Shown: in pieces, positions 45,187 to 54,969 of the stretch
Position numbering within the stretch: the stretch's first letter is position 1
How the letters are laid out: each line of letters starts with the position of its first letter
NCBI GenBank assembly: GCA_963920635.1
Contig: OY987307.1
Coordinates: forward strand, 19,545,735 to 19,609,734
Direction of reading: 5' to 3'
Source of the DNA: Pseudeuparius sepicola
Taxonomy: Eukaryota; Arthropoda; Insecta; Coleoptera; Anthribidae
DNA length: 64,000 nucleotides
Position numbers and translations under genes: made by a program
The notes under the pieces: generated by a model
What the model was told of the DNA's origin: nothing
Database searches by the model: none
Seen by the model: only the letters and a program-made list of their open reading frames with translations

Positions 45187-45665
45187 AATTCCAATGAGTA
45201 TAGCAAAACATTGTTCTTCGGCCTATTGTTGTTCTTTATGCTGAGAGAATGGACCAGAATTTCAACAGTGCGTCTATGCAGCAAGTGTCGCGCGCGCGAA
45301 TTTCCGCAGGACAATGAAATTCATGTTTTGCCTTGACCCTTGACCTTCTCAATTCTCTGACCTTAATCCCATCGAGCACTTATGAGACATGCTCGGACGA
45401 AAACTTTTGGTGCAAAATATTTTGTTTCAAACTAACCAACAACTATTCGAGTAGGTACCTTTGAAATGAATGATCGCCATCGAAGGACATGACATGACAT
45501 TGACAAGCTAATTCTTAGTATGCCTCGTAGATGTAAAGTGGTTGTTAACAGTCGTGCGGTGGTAGATAATCCTCGGCATTAATTATTATATAATGTCGCT
45601 TTATTGTTGTTAATTATGTGTTGCAAAAACATGCATTGATATATTTTCTTAAGAATAAGAACTTA
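45187..45665 (+). mobile_element. Tc1-like transposon, copy B, right part
   Basis: It resumes the match to copy A at TAGCAAAACATTGTTCTTCG and continues past the HDNARPH-equivalent region (degraded, near 45265-45300) and a ...LTLIPSSTYE-like tail. It then follows the 3' flank with GCCTCGTAGATG and TTGTTAACAGTCG. Together with 39268-39802 it is one element split by 5.4 kb of later insertions. Confidence 0.75.
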
Positions 45666-46880
45666 AGGCTATTGCAAAATCTCGTAAAAATGAAACTGTT
45701 TTTCAGTATCTATACAACACTTTTAGGTACCTAATACCAAGCCTTCGTTTCCACGATAAACATTGTGTCAGTTTTAAAAATATATTAAATTTTGTTTCTC
45801 TATTTTTTAAGTTTTTGTTATCGTTATTATTGTAAACCTGATTAAGGAGTGGAAGTAAACTTAAAGCTATTTTATAGTTAAAACTCTTGTGTCTTTACAA
45901 ATTTATATTTATAGTAAATGATTCTTTAAATAAATACAACAAAAATTAAATTTATCTTGAAACGGTAAGCAGGTACCTACGAGAAAATGTCAAGAGTATA
46001 TTTTTTTGTAGAAAATTAATTGCCGTATACAGATCTCATCATTTTCTTAGAAAATAATTTATCTAAATAGGTCAGTATAAAAAGTGTATGTCTGTAGACT
46101 GAGAAACATAAAGACTGAGTTACCCTGTATATATGAAGCTGAAGAACACCGTTTTCTTTGGAGATAACACTACTCGGATTATTTTTTCTCGTCGGGAGCA
46201 CAGGAAATACCAGACAGTTATAGAGAACTCTGGCCGGGTCTAACCCAAACAAAAAAAGAGGGCAAATCAATAGACATTATCTGAATGGTTGCGCCCCGTG
46301 CAGAAAATTAGGAATCCAACCTGGGGTGGTGTCCCCGGCCCCTCCGGGCGTAAAGACATTCCCTTCGATGCTTGATTGCCGAACTTTCTTTCTGTGGAAC
46401 TTGAAGAGGGTGTTTTATATGTTAGTTGGTAATAGAAGATGTACTTCTAGGCCTAAACAAATAAAACTCGAGGGTGAACGGATTAAACACGGAATTTTGT
46501 AGTATTTGAAAGTTGGCAATCTGTCTATTTTTATTAACCATACTTTTACCATACAATAAAAAAATGAGGTAGACCATGGGTTACTAGCTCGCAGATGCTC
46601 ACAAGTCGTTGTTTTCATCGGAATTTTTTGTCAGAAATTTTTGCGTCCGAAATGATAATTATTCTTTACAAATATTAACCATTTACATTTTGGGTATTGT
46701 TCTACCCTAAATCTCTCTGTGATATACGGTCTAGTTGCAGATAGACTAGTCCTTTTGCAAACCGACTAGACCGTTTGTTGAAGGACAAGCTTCTTATACA
46801 TATGGACTAATATCTTCAGTCCGTTTACATATTATGGACTAGTCCTTTTGTATACGGCCTGTTTTACATATACGGTCTGT

Positions 46881-46883
<3 letters not shown>
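45666..46883. other. Non-coding
   Basis: No gene recognised. 46730-46880 repeats GGTCTAGT, GGACTAGTCC and TATACGGTCTG words, which also occur at the outer borders of the 8505-10965 element. A TACCCTGTATA end lies near 46121. Confidence 0.4.

Positions 46884-46918
<35 letters not shown>
46884..46918. repeat. (TA)n microsatellite
   Basis: It is an uninterrupted TA run of about 17 units. Confidence 0.95.
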
Positions 46919-46920
<2 letters not shown>

Positions 46921-47404
46921 AAATAAAGGTCAAAGTAATACATCCCACTTTTTCCACTGCCTTTGGAGCTTTGATATTGCGACCTCAATTATCAAACGTA
47001 CAGAAAGCCTCGAAAGGGGTGAAGAGAGAAACCAGCAAATTAATTCCCTCTCCGTATTATACGCATAATCTGCTTACGAGTGCGGTTGCTGCGTAACGAG
47101 AGGCGGTGGGCCTAGCTGGTTTGTTAGACAGGGTTTGTTTTGAAATGAAGCGGTGTGATCGAATGTTTTTTGCAAATTTTTAATTATTTACTAATTGAAA
47201 TTCCCAATGTGTTAAATGTATATATGACGATAAAGTGGAAAATCGAAACTACGAAACGAAACGATGCACTTTCAAATATAATTGAATGAATGCAACTTAA
47301 TATTTAATACAATATAAAACAAATTTCATAAACTTTTTGAATTTATTATTCTTCTCTTATATATAGGCCGCGGTGGCGTCGCTCGTACCGGCGCTGACTT
47401 TTTA
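46919..47404. other. Non-coding
   Basis: No gene or repeat recognised. Confidence 0.4.
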
Positions 47405-47412
47405 GACTGCAT

Positions 47413-48549
47413 TAGAGCCCTGCATGGGCCGAAATTTTTAGGCCCGACCCGGCCCGGCCCGAAATATTGTCATACCAAGCCCGACCCGAAAAGCCCGGCC
47501 TTAAAAATCCGAAAAGCCCGCCGGGCCCGAAAAGCCCGCCGGGCCCGAAAAGCCCGCCGGGCCCGAAAAACCCGCCGGGCCCGAAAGGCCCGCCGGGCCC
47601 GTAAGGTCCGCCGGGCCCGAAAAGCCCACCGGTCCCGAAAAACCCGCCGGGCCCGATAAGCCCGCCGGGCCCGAAAGGCCCGCCGGGCCCGAAAAGCCCG
47701 CCGGTCCCGAAAAACCCGCCGGGCCCGAAAAACCCGCCGGGCCCGAAAGGCCCGCCGGGCCCGTAAGGTCCGCCGGGCTCGAAAGGCCCGCCGAGCCCGA
47801 AAAGCCCGCCGGGCCCGAAAAGCCCGCCGGTCCCGAAAAACCCGCCGGGCCCGAAAGGCCCGCCGGGCCCGAAAAACCCGCCGGGCCCGAAAGGCCCGCC
47901 GGGCCCGTAAGGTCCGCCGGGCCCGAAAGGCCCGCCGGGCCCGAAAAGCCCGCCGGGCCCGAAGAGCCCGCCGATCCCGAAAAACCCGCCGGGCCCGATA
48001 AGCCCGCCGGGCCCGATAAGCCCGCCGGGCCCGTAAAACCCGCCGGGCCGGAACTGCATCTCATATTCGTATCCCATCCCAATAAACTAAATTGCTCGGA
48101 AGAAGAATATAGATATTATACGTATGTATTCATTTTAATATAAACTATTTTATAATAAAAAAACTATTGTGATAACACCTCTACAATTTATTTTGATGGT
48201 TGATACCCAAGAAAATGATTATGAAAATATAATAGACAACCAGGAAAGCAAACTAATCTATTTTAAACGAAGTTAACCTTTTAGTTATTTATTTACCTAA
48301 AAGTACATGACAACAAAATTATTTAGGCCCGAAAAGCCCGCCAGGCCCGAACGGACCGAAAGGCCCGATAGGCCCGAAAGGCCCGCTAGGCCCGAAAAGC
48401 CCGCCAGGCCCGAAAAGCCCAAGTTATGACAAGGAAAACCCGAAAAGTCCGATAATAAAAATATTATGGCCCGGCCCGGCCTGAACCTTGCTTTCGGGCC
48501 GGGCCGGTCCTAGGCCCGAATAGGAAAGCCCGGCCCGTGCAGGGCTCTA
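47413..48549. mobile_element. hAT-like MITE carrying a GC-rich minisatellite
   Basis: GACTGCAT at 47405-47412 recurs at 48550-48557 as an 8-bp duplication. The ends TAGAGCCCTGCATGGGCC and GGCCCGTGCAGGGCTCTA are inverse. An 8-bp duplication and TAGAG-type ends are typical of hAT elements. The subterminal parts are rich in GGCCCGA words. An AT-rich, unrelated stretch (48060-48320) and a second small GGCCCGAAA cluster (48325-48500) lie towards the right end. There is no transposase. Confidence 0.88.
47505..48050. repeat. 18-bp GC-rich minisatellite
   Basis: About thirty units of CCCGCCGGGCCCGAAAAG with variants at the last six bases (GATAAG, GTAAGG, GAAAGG, GAAAAA). Because 18 is a multiple of three, two - strand frames stay open for about 190-220 codons with a Gly-Pro-Gly-Gly or Gly-Pro-Ala pattern. 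These are by-products of the repeat, not genes. Confidence 0.93.
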
Positions 48550-48557
48550 GACTGCAT

Positions 48558-48765
48558 GTTTTTCTGCCTTCGATCGCCCTTGGTACGAGGCAGGTGAATA
48601 TGGGTTCACGGTATTGCTCCTAAATAGGCTTTATCCGTGTGATTTACTAATTGTCCTACACTCACTGGGATTACTACGGTTCTCTAGGGTTTTCCGTAGT
48701 ACTTGAGCAAATGGTATCCTAGTTCTATCGGGAAAAAAGTCGGCCCTAGCCGCAGATGGCAAAGA
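48558..48765. other. Non-coding
   Basis: No gene visible. Confidence 0.4.
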
Positions 48766-48880
48766 AGACAAAATAATAGTACTTAATTGCTCCCCTCCCC
48801 GCACAAGCATGTGGTTGCTTCTGGGGTACTCCTAGTTTGGAGTATTGTGAGGGTGAGAATTATTATTATTAATTATTATT
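48766..48880 (+). repeat. Short (TTA)n-tailed repeat, copy 3
   Basis: It reads ACAAAATAATAGTACTTAA, CCCCGCACAAGCATGTGG, TGCTTCTGGGGTACTCC and GTGAGGGTGAGAATTATTA, with the TTA tract continuing. It is the best-preserved of the three copies in this window. Confidence 0.7.
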
Positions 48881-51042
48881 TTTCAAAAGATTTTCATAGC
48901 CTATAAAACAAAACACTGCTTGTGATTAAAATGAAGACAGAGATGTTTGTACTAAATTTTTGCCAGGTAAAATGTTATTAGATTTTATGCTATACAACTT
49001 AAAAAATACGAAATCTAACGTCACTTCCGCTGTCGGCAACCCCCTCTTAAGGGCTTACCATACTTACTAGGTAAATCTTTATTTGTTACCCGAACCCGAA
49101 CATCCCAATATTTTTTAATTTCTAAATAGCCCTCATCCTTGCAATCTGTCTCCAACGATATAAGGCCAAACATTTGCATGAAAGGCTTGGTTTAAACCCA
49201 AGAACAGATCTTAGTTTGGTCTTTCGTACACCCTGTATAAAGAGAGATATCAAAAATGTATCGTTGCTAAAAAAATATAAGTACTAGTGTTCCTTATTAC
49301 AGTTGTCGGATTTGCCTACATTATACAGGATAAGGCGCACTTGCAAAATTACGGTTTTCTTGAAGTCAGTGCATGGAAAGAGCACTAAGAGAGCTTTTCA
49401 ACAAAACCAAATTGGATGGTTTATTTATTATTTTCACTAGTTTCTTAAAACGAGGTACCTATTTCCTTCCTGTTGTTAGTTAACTAATAATCAGAAAGAA
49501 AGATGTAGGGTAACTCGTAAATTAGTGTATAAAAAGTTAACCGGGTATCAAATAGTAACCGCATACCCGTGTTTCGTGATTTTGCTAATTATCAGTAACC
49601 ATTAGTTATATAATAGCTTTCTAATAGTAATAAAAGCAACTAAAGGTTTCTAAAGTTGTATAAATGTCTTCTACATGACCGGTTACTGACAGGTTTATAA
49701 TAAGGTCGCACGAATTATTGTTTGTAACCTATTTAATAAAACCTCGAGTTTCTTACCAAAAGTTTTATAAGCGAGTTATATATAATGGTCTTGGAAACTA
49801 CTTTATAAAACCTGAAGGGCTAAGTTTTATAGTGGTAACTCTAAACACCTTTTTGTTCCTTATTCGGGGAAATTACGGGACTGCTATATAACTTATAAGA
49901 GCTATATTATGGTCTTCTCCAAATTAATTAAAAAACCTCATGTAATATCAATCTCCTTATGCAACTGAATATTATACCAATATTTTCTTCCCTACTTTGC
50001 CTTTATTACTGGTAGGTATCTTTGTCTAAATTTCCATTTCTTTCTGCAATTATCCCATGCGCTCGGTGCAACGGATAAACTAGAAGTATTTTTGCCAGGT
50101 CCTTGTGGTTGTACAATTTTGTAGGACATTTTGGTAGTAAAACACACATCTAATCACAATAATTATAATAATGTTTCTGATGCAGGTAGTAAAACTAAAT
50201 TAGAGGTTATGTCATATATTCTCTTTACAGAATATGCGCGTGCGCGTACGCGTGCTACTGTGGGTTGCATAAGGGTTACTTGTATTATCAATAGTTGCAA
50301 AGTTTACTTTTAGTTTTATTAAAGTATCGCTTGAACTCTTAGGTTTCCAGGTATCACTAAAATTGTTGATTAGAGTTACATAAAGTTATTACTATGTAAC
50401 TTTCAGCAACCATATTGTTATAACAGTTGTGGGGTACATTATAAAACCTGTGCTGAGATCTATTACGGAAGGTTAATGGTTGCCATTTTAGGCTTTTAAT
50501 GTTATAAGTTAGGTTTAAATTCATCAAAGAAAATTACCTACAAGGTTATTTTATGATATATTTCGTTACGTTTCTCGACACAAACTTATGAATTAATCAT
50601 TATGTTGAGAAAACGAACTGTCTAATTCGTTTGTGGCAATTAATATGTTGTAAGACATGCGCGGTACGAATAATAGAGAAGTTTTATAAGGGTGTCCAAA
50701 AGCGCTTGAGAAGAAACTCTATAGTTATAAACTGGTTAATTTAAGGCATATTAGGGTTTCTTAATTGCAACGAGAAAGTTCTCACAACTTCTTAAGTGGC
50801 TTCAAGTTTTATAATATTAGTAACGGTTGCTTCTCCGCGACAATTATAAAACAAAAAATGTCATTTGGGCGTGTAACCCTTTTTCCTGTAAATACCTACT
50901 TACTCACAATATTGGCTATTTTGTCATAGCTATTTTAAAATGGGTGGCTTTTCCAGTCAACGATTAAATTGACTTTGCATTGCGCGCTAATGGAATTTGA
51001 AGCTTTTCTACATTGCTGTGTCAAGTAATGTCAAGAAATGTA
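48881..51042. other. Non-coding, TATAAC-rich
   Basis: 49500-49950, 50270-50480 and 50690-50860 are dense in TATAAC, TTATAAAACC and related words, like the repeats at 14.3 and 32.7 kb but too diverged to align by eye. A TACACCCTGTATA end lies near 49229. No gene is visible. Confidence 0.45.
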
Positions 51043-51870
51043 GGCATGGGCAAGGTTAGTTTATAGGAAGGTTAGGACATTCGACGACTTGGAAGAGAAG
51101 CGGGGGGGTGAGAGAGGCAAAAGGGGGAAGACCGCAATTTAAGTTGGTAGCATTTATGATTTAGTAACTTCCTAAATAGATAGGTAACGCTTCCAGCCAT
51201 AGGCGCACACAGACGTTTTTGGCATTGTACTGTGTTTATGGTGTATATTTATGCTGTTTTGGCTGTTTTCGGTTATTTCTTGATTTTAATGTTTGTGCAA
51301 GAAAAGTTTTTAACTTACTTTGAGAAAATGGCTTCCTACAATATACAAAACCTCTTCAAAATAATTGCATAGGCGGGGCCTGGATAACATGTAAATGGTC
51401 TTAGTAAGGAAATAACAGTTTACCCAGCAGTGACAACCCAAGAATGACAAATTACCCAAAAATCACAAATTACACAAAAGTGACAATTTATTTTTCAAAA
51501 ATAACAATCTATCCCAAAAAGGAAACAATCAACCGATAAAGACTATCTTACAAATTGCCAATTACTTACTTTTGATAAAACAGCACTAACAAGCTAATTT
51601 TTTTGCTTCAGTAACACTGTTTATTTTTGTAAGCTTATATTGTAAAATCTTTTATTTTGTATTGTATTTGTATATTGCAATGAAATAACGGAACTTTGTT
51701 CAATACCCGCCGTGTTGTCCCTTTTGATACCCCATTGGCATCAAGCTGAAGGCCAGCTGGTGAGAGCGGCACCGTCGAGCGATGTTGCCGGTGCAAAGGG
51801 ACCACCTTTGGTTTTGTTTAAGAGCGGGGCAATGTCCTAACCTTCTTATAAACTAACCTTGGGCATGGGC
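51043..51870. mobile_element. TIR element with ~38-bp inverted ends
   Basis: GCATGGGCAAGGTTAGTTTA, then TAGGAAGGTTAGGACATT on the left, is mirrored almost base for base at 51829-51870. The 830-bp interior has GTGACAA-type short repeats (51430-51500) and a GC-richer block (51710-51830) but no coding frame. Its target duplication was not identified, so the superfamily is open. Confidence 0.75.
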
Positions 51871-52830
51871 ATTTTTTAAATATCACTTTTTTCAACTATC
51901 CAAGGTCGTGTACAAAGTATATAGTGTACAACTTAACTTGATGCACAATATACAGGGTATCCCAACGAAAACTTGACCCCCCTCCAAAAAATTCGAAAAC
52001 CGAACAATATTTGAAAATTTTCCGAGACTCGTCGATTTTTGTTTTTGGGGGAGCTTTTTTGACAGTCAAGCCAACCCGATATGTTCATCCCCCTAATCCC
52101 TAGCAACCCCAACTTTAAAATTTCAAATGAAACTACCCCCCTTGTGGCGCATCATTTTAAAGCCCTTTTTATTGCGAATACAGTGATGTATCGTTTTTAG
52201 AATTCTGTTGAGATTTGACATAAATATTGGCTAAAAACGGGAAGTTGACAATCCACTGTACGCGTAGTAATTTCTACACAAATTCTCGCCACTATTAAGT
52301 TTTTTATCTACTACACACGACCAAATTACCTAGTTTTTATTGATGTGTCGATCAGTTTACGAAAAAGTCACAAATAAAAAAGCTGAAGCAAAACAAAAAA
52401 GTTCATACCTTATATATCTTTTTAAAATAGGTATGTAAAAATTCACTGTCAAAAAAAGGTCCCCGTTTTTTGCTTGTAACTACGAAATCGTTAGTTTCAG
52501 CCTGCTATTAAAAGTGTAAACGTGTTTTTGAAATGGTTTATTTTATCATGGTTAGAAATTGTTGAAATTCGTGCTGTAGCTTTAGCGCAGATTTCTACGC
52601 GGGTCGCTTCAGCAGCCCCCATTGCGACGTTAGTGCAAGCCCCAAATCCAGGGGATGTGCTGACTGAAGGTGCAAATAAGCTGTTGGCTCGTGCTTCATT
52701 TGCTGCTTCCCGAATTATTGTTAGTTATCAGGTATTTTAAGATATAGATTGGTAGAACTATCGGTTTGATATTGTCTCCTCTCCTCTCCGAATGTGTCCA
52801 TAAATGCAACCTCATAAAACCGCTATAATC
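51871..52830. other. Non-coding
   Basis: A TACAGGGTATCCC end lies at about 51952. The + strand frame 52522-52740 (alanine-rich, no domain) might be a chance frame. No gene is supported. Confidence 0.35.
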
Positions 52831-52834
52831 TGCT

Positions 52835-53065
52835 TATACGGGGGCCCCGGCGCTGCGTTGCCGGGGAACACCATCGCCCCGCGTCGGATTTCGCCTAATT
52901 ATCGCGGGAGGCGGGTTTGCGCCCGCGGGCCGAACAAAAGCTGCGGCGGCCGCCTTTGATTCGGCGAGACCTCAAAGCGTTTCCGGCCCGGTCCTGGACG
53001 GCCGGGGTTGACGGGTTGAATGCGGCATGCGGCGGGGCGGCAGAAATAAAAAAATTGTGAACTGC
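52835..53065. promoter_or_regulatory. GC-rich island
   Basis: A dense CG/GC block (GGGGGCCCCGGCGCTGCG, GCGGCGGCCGCC) sits in AT-rich DNA, like those at 14.56 and 27.77 kb. It has no transposon features and no recognisable protein. Confidence 0.3.
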
Positions 53066-53215
53066 GGGTAAGTATGGGAAACACGGTGGGCTCTTGAGAA
53101 TTGAATGCTTTATACTTAGTAATAAATAAATATTAAGAGATTTCCACGTTTGGGACAGTCAAGATTCTTCTTGATATCCTGCAACTTAAAACACTTTAAA
53201 CAATAACACCGCGCA

Positions 53216-53674
53216 CACAGAGAAAAATCAATTAATAAAACAGTTTTACTAAGAATTCACTTATGACAGTTACTACAAATTTTATTACTGGTATAAAAAG
53301 AGTGCAACTCTAATAATTTACTTTTCTAAATAAATGAACACACATAGGTATTATTTTACATTTCTACCTTTACAATCCTATTTTATAAGATCTTATTTCC
53401 AATAATATTTTTTTAGTACAAATAAAAGCGGTTTTATAACAAAATTGGTTTGTAGTCTCAAAAACGCATTTTGTTGCGGCAGCTATTCCGTGTAGCTGCA
53501 ACACTAAAACGTTTCATAGCTGTTATAAGATATAATCCAAAATTGTGCGGAGTGGGGGAAATCTACGACATGGATGCGCCGGTCTCCCTTCATCGTTCCC
53601 AGTTATCCGATAGAATTCGATGACGATGTAGTATGTAGTGCAACACCCACGTCGTGGGTAAATTACCCATAGGT
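53216..53674 (+). repeat. Dispersed repeat R450, copy 2
   Basis: It aligns closely with 12796-13258. Differences include a ~30-bp deletion near 53340 and a ~20-bp insertion (GGGGGAAATCTACGACAT) near 53554. Confidence 0.8.
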
Positions 53675-54309
53675 ACTTACGAGTCTATATAGACTCTCTG
53701 TGATAATTGTGCGAGAGTTCAAAGATACTGTGTACATTTAAGAAGTAGGTAATTAATTGATTGTGCTCTTTTTACGAACCAAGAGGAGCTATGTTATGAA
53801 AAATGGTGTGCCGCCATCGTTGCCATCATCTACGCCTATACGCCACGAAGCCAGTCGCCGGTTTTCGTTTGTGACCGCCACCGATGTGGTACAGCCCCAC
53901 CAGACTATAGTGCAGTAGCGTCGCTGCATGGACATAGGTAATTGATTTTCAACCAGTAAGACCGTTACCGTTAAACTGCATGTCGGATTGATATTGCAAT
54001 TTATTGAATTCTGAAATATCGGACTATCGAAGTAAATTGTTACTTTTCGCTAAAACCTTTGTGTTATTCAAAGACATTTTTGCATGTTTGCCATGAGTTT
54101 TAGGCTATTTAATTGTTTCTAATTTCAAGTACCTACTTCAGACAAGAGACAATGTTTTCAATATTCAAGCTTGCCCCCCAATTTCATATACAGGGTGATT
54201 CAAAACTATGCGGCACCCTTTCAGGGGCGTAATTTACTCGCTAAAATAAGACGAAAAGTTCATAATAACATGGGTCCAAAAACGCTTCGTTACGAAGATA
54301 CAGGGTGAT
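53675..54309. other. Non-coding with two TACAGGGTGATT motifs
   Basis: TACAGGGTGATTCAAAAC (about 54191) and TACAGGGTGATTAAGC (about 54299) are in the same orientation about 108 bp apart. No gene is seen. Confidence 0.4.
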
Positions 54310-54317
54310 TAAGCTTT

Positions 54318-54370
54318 CAAAATATTATTATTATTATTATCTATTATTACTATTATTTTATTATTATTAT
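54318..54370. repeat. (TTA)n tract at the LINE array's left border
   Basis: An imperfect (ATT)n/(TTA)n run directly abuts the 3' end of the first array LINE (CTCGACTTAGCC). Confidence 0.85.
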
Positions 54371-54834
54371 CTCGACTTAGCCAAAAGGCATTCGCACTCC
54401 CTCTACGGGAACATTCACTCAGATCCCGGGTATCCCGGATACCAAAAGGATCTGGCTCGGACGAGACCCTTGCCATGCTATCGGGCCTTAGGTGACATTG
54501 ATGTTGTTGGATGATCCTGCATTCCCCATGAATTTCCTGACGGTTCGGGCTGTCGCAAGTAGTACCGCTTTCTGCATGGACCTGTAAAGACTATCAGTTA
54601 GACCCAGCTCCTTGATGTTTCTCAGCAAACTTTTTGGTATAACACCAGTTGTTGACATGATGATTGGAATCGTCTGGACGTTCTCCATTTCCCATTGCCT
54701 TCTAATTCGTTCTTCTAAATCTCTGTACTTCGCGATCTTCTCGACTTGCTTCACACGCAGGTTGTTGTTGTTCGGGATGGCCACATCAATCAGAGTTGTC
54801 TGCCTAGAAATTTTATCAACTATTATAAGGTCCG
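54371..54834 (-). mobile_element. Dong/R4-like LINE, array copy 1 (5'-truncated)
   Basis: It contains the 3' UTR and the last ~98 codons. It is cut off in the endonuclease core at the RPD-equivalent codons (GGTCCGG at 54828-54834), directly followed by (TTA)n. The 98-codon frame 54488-54784 is open and nearly identical to the other copies. Confidence 0.9.
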
Positions 54835-54850
54835 GTTATTATTATTATTA
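54835..54850. repeat. (TTA)n junction between array copies 1 and 2
   Basis: About five TTA units separate the truncated 5' end of copy 1 from the 3' end of copy 2. Confidence 0.9.
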
Positions 54851-54969
54851 TATCGACTTAGCCAAAAGGCATTCGCACTCCCTCTACGGGGAACATTCAC
54901 TCAGATCCCGGGTATCCCGGATACCATAAGGATCTGGCTCGGACGAGACCCTTGCCATGTTATCGGGCC

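Noticed and set aside
47412..48082. Two long - strand open frames (193 and 221 codons), collagen-like Gly-Pro repeats
   Set aside because: They arise because the 18-bp minisatellite unit is a multiple of three and lacks stop codons. There is no signal peptide, no non-repetitive domain, and the array sits inside a MITE with clear ends.
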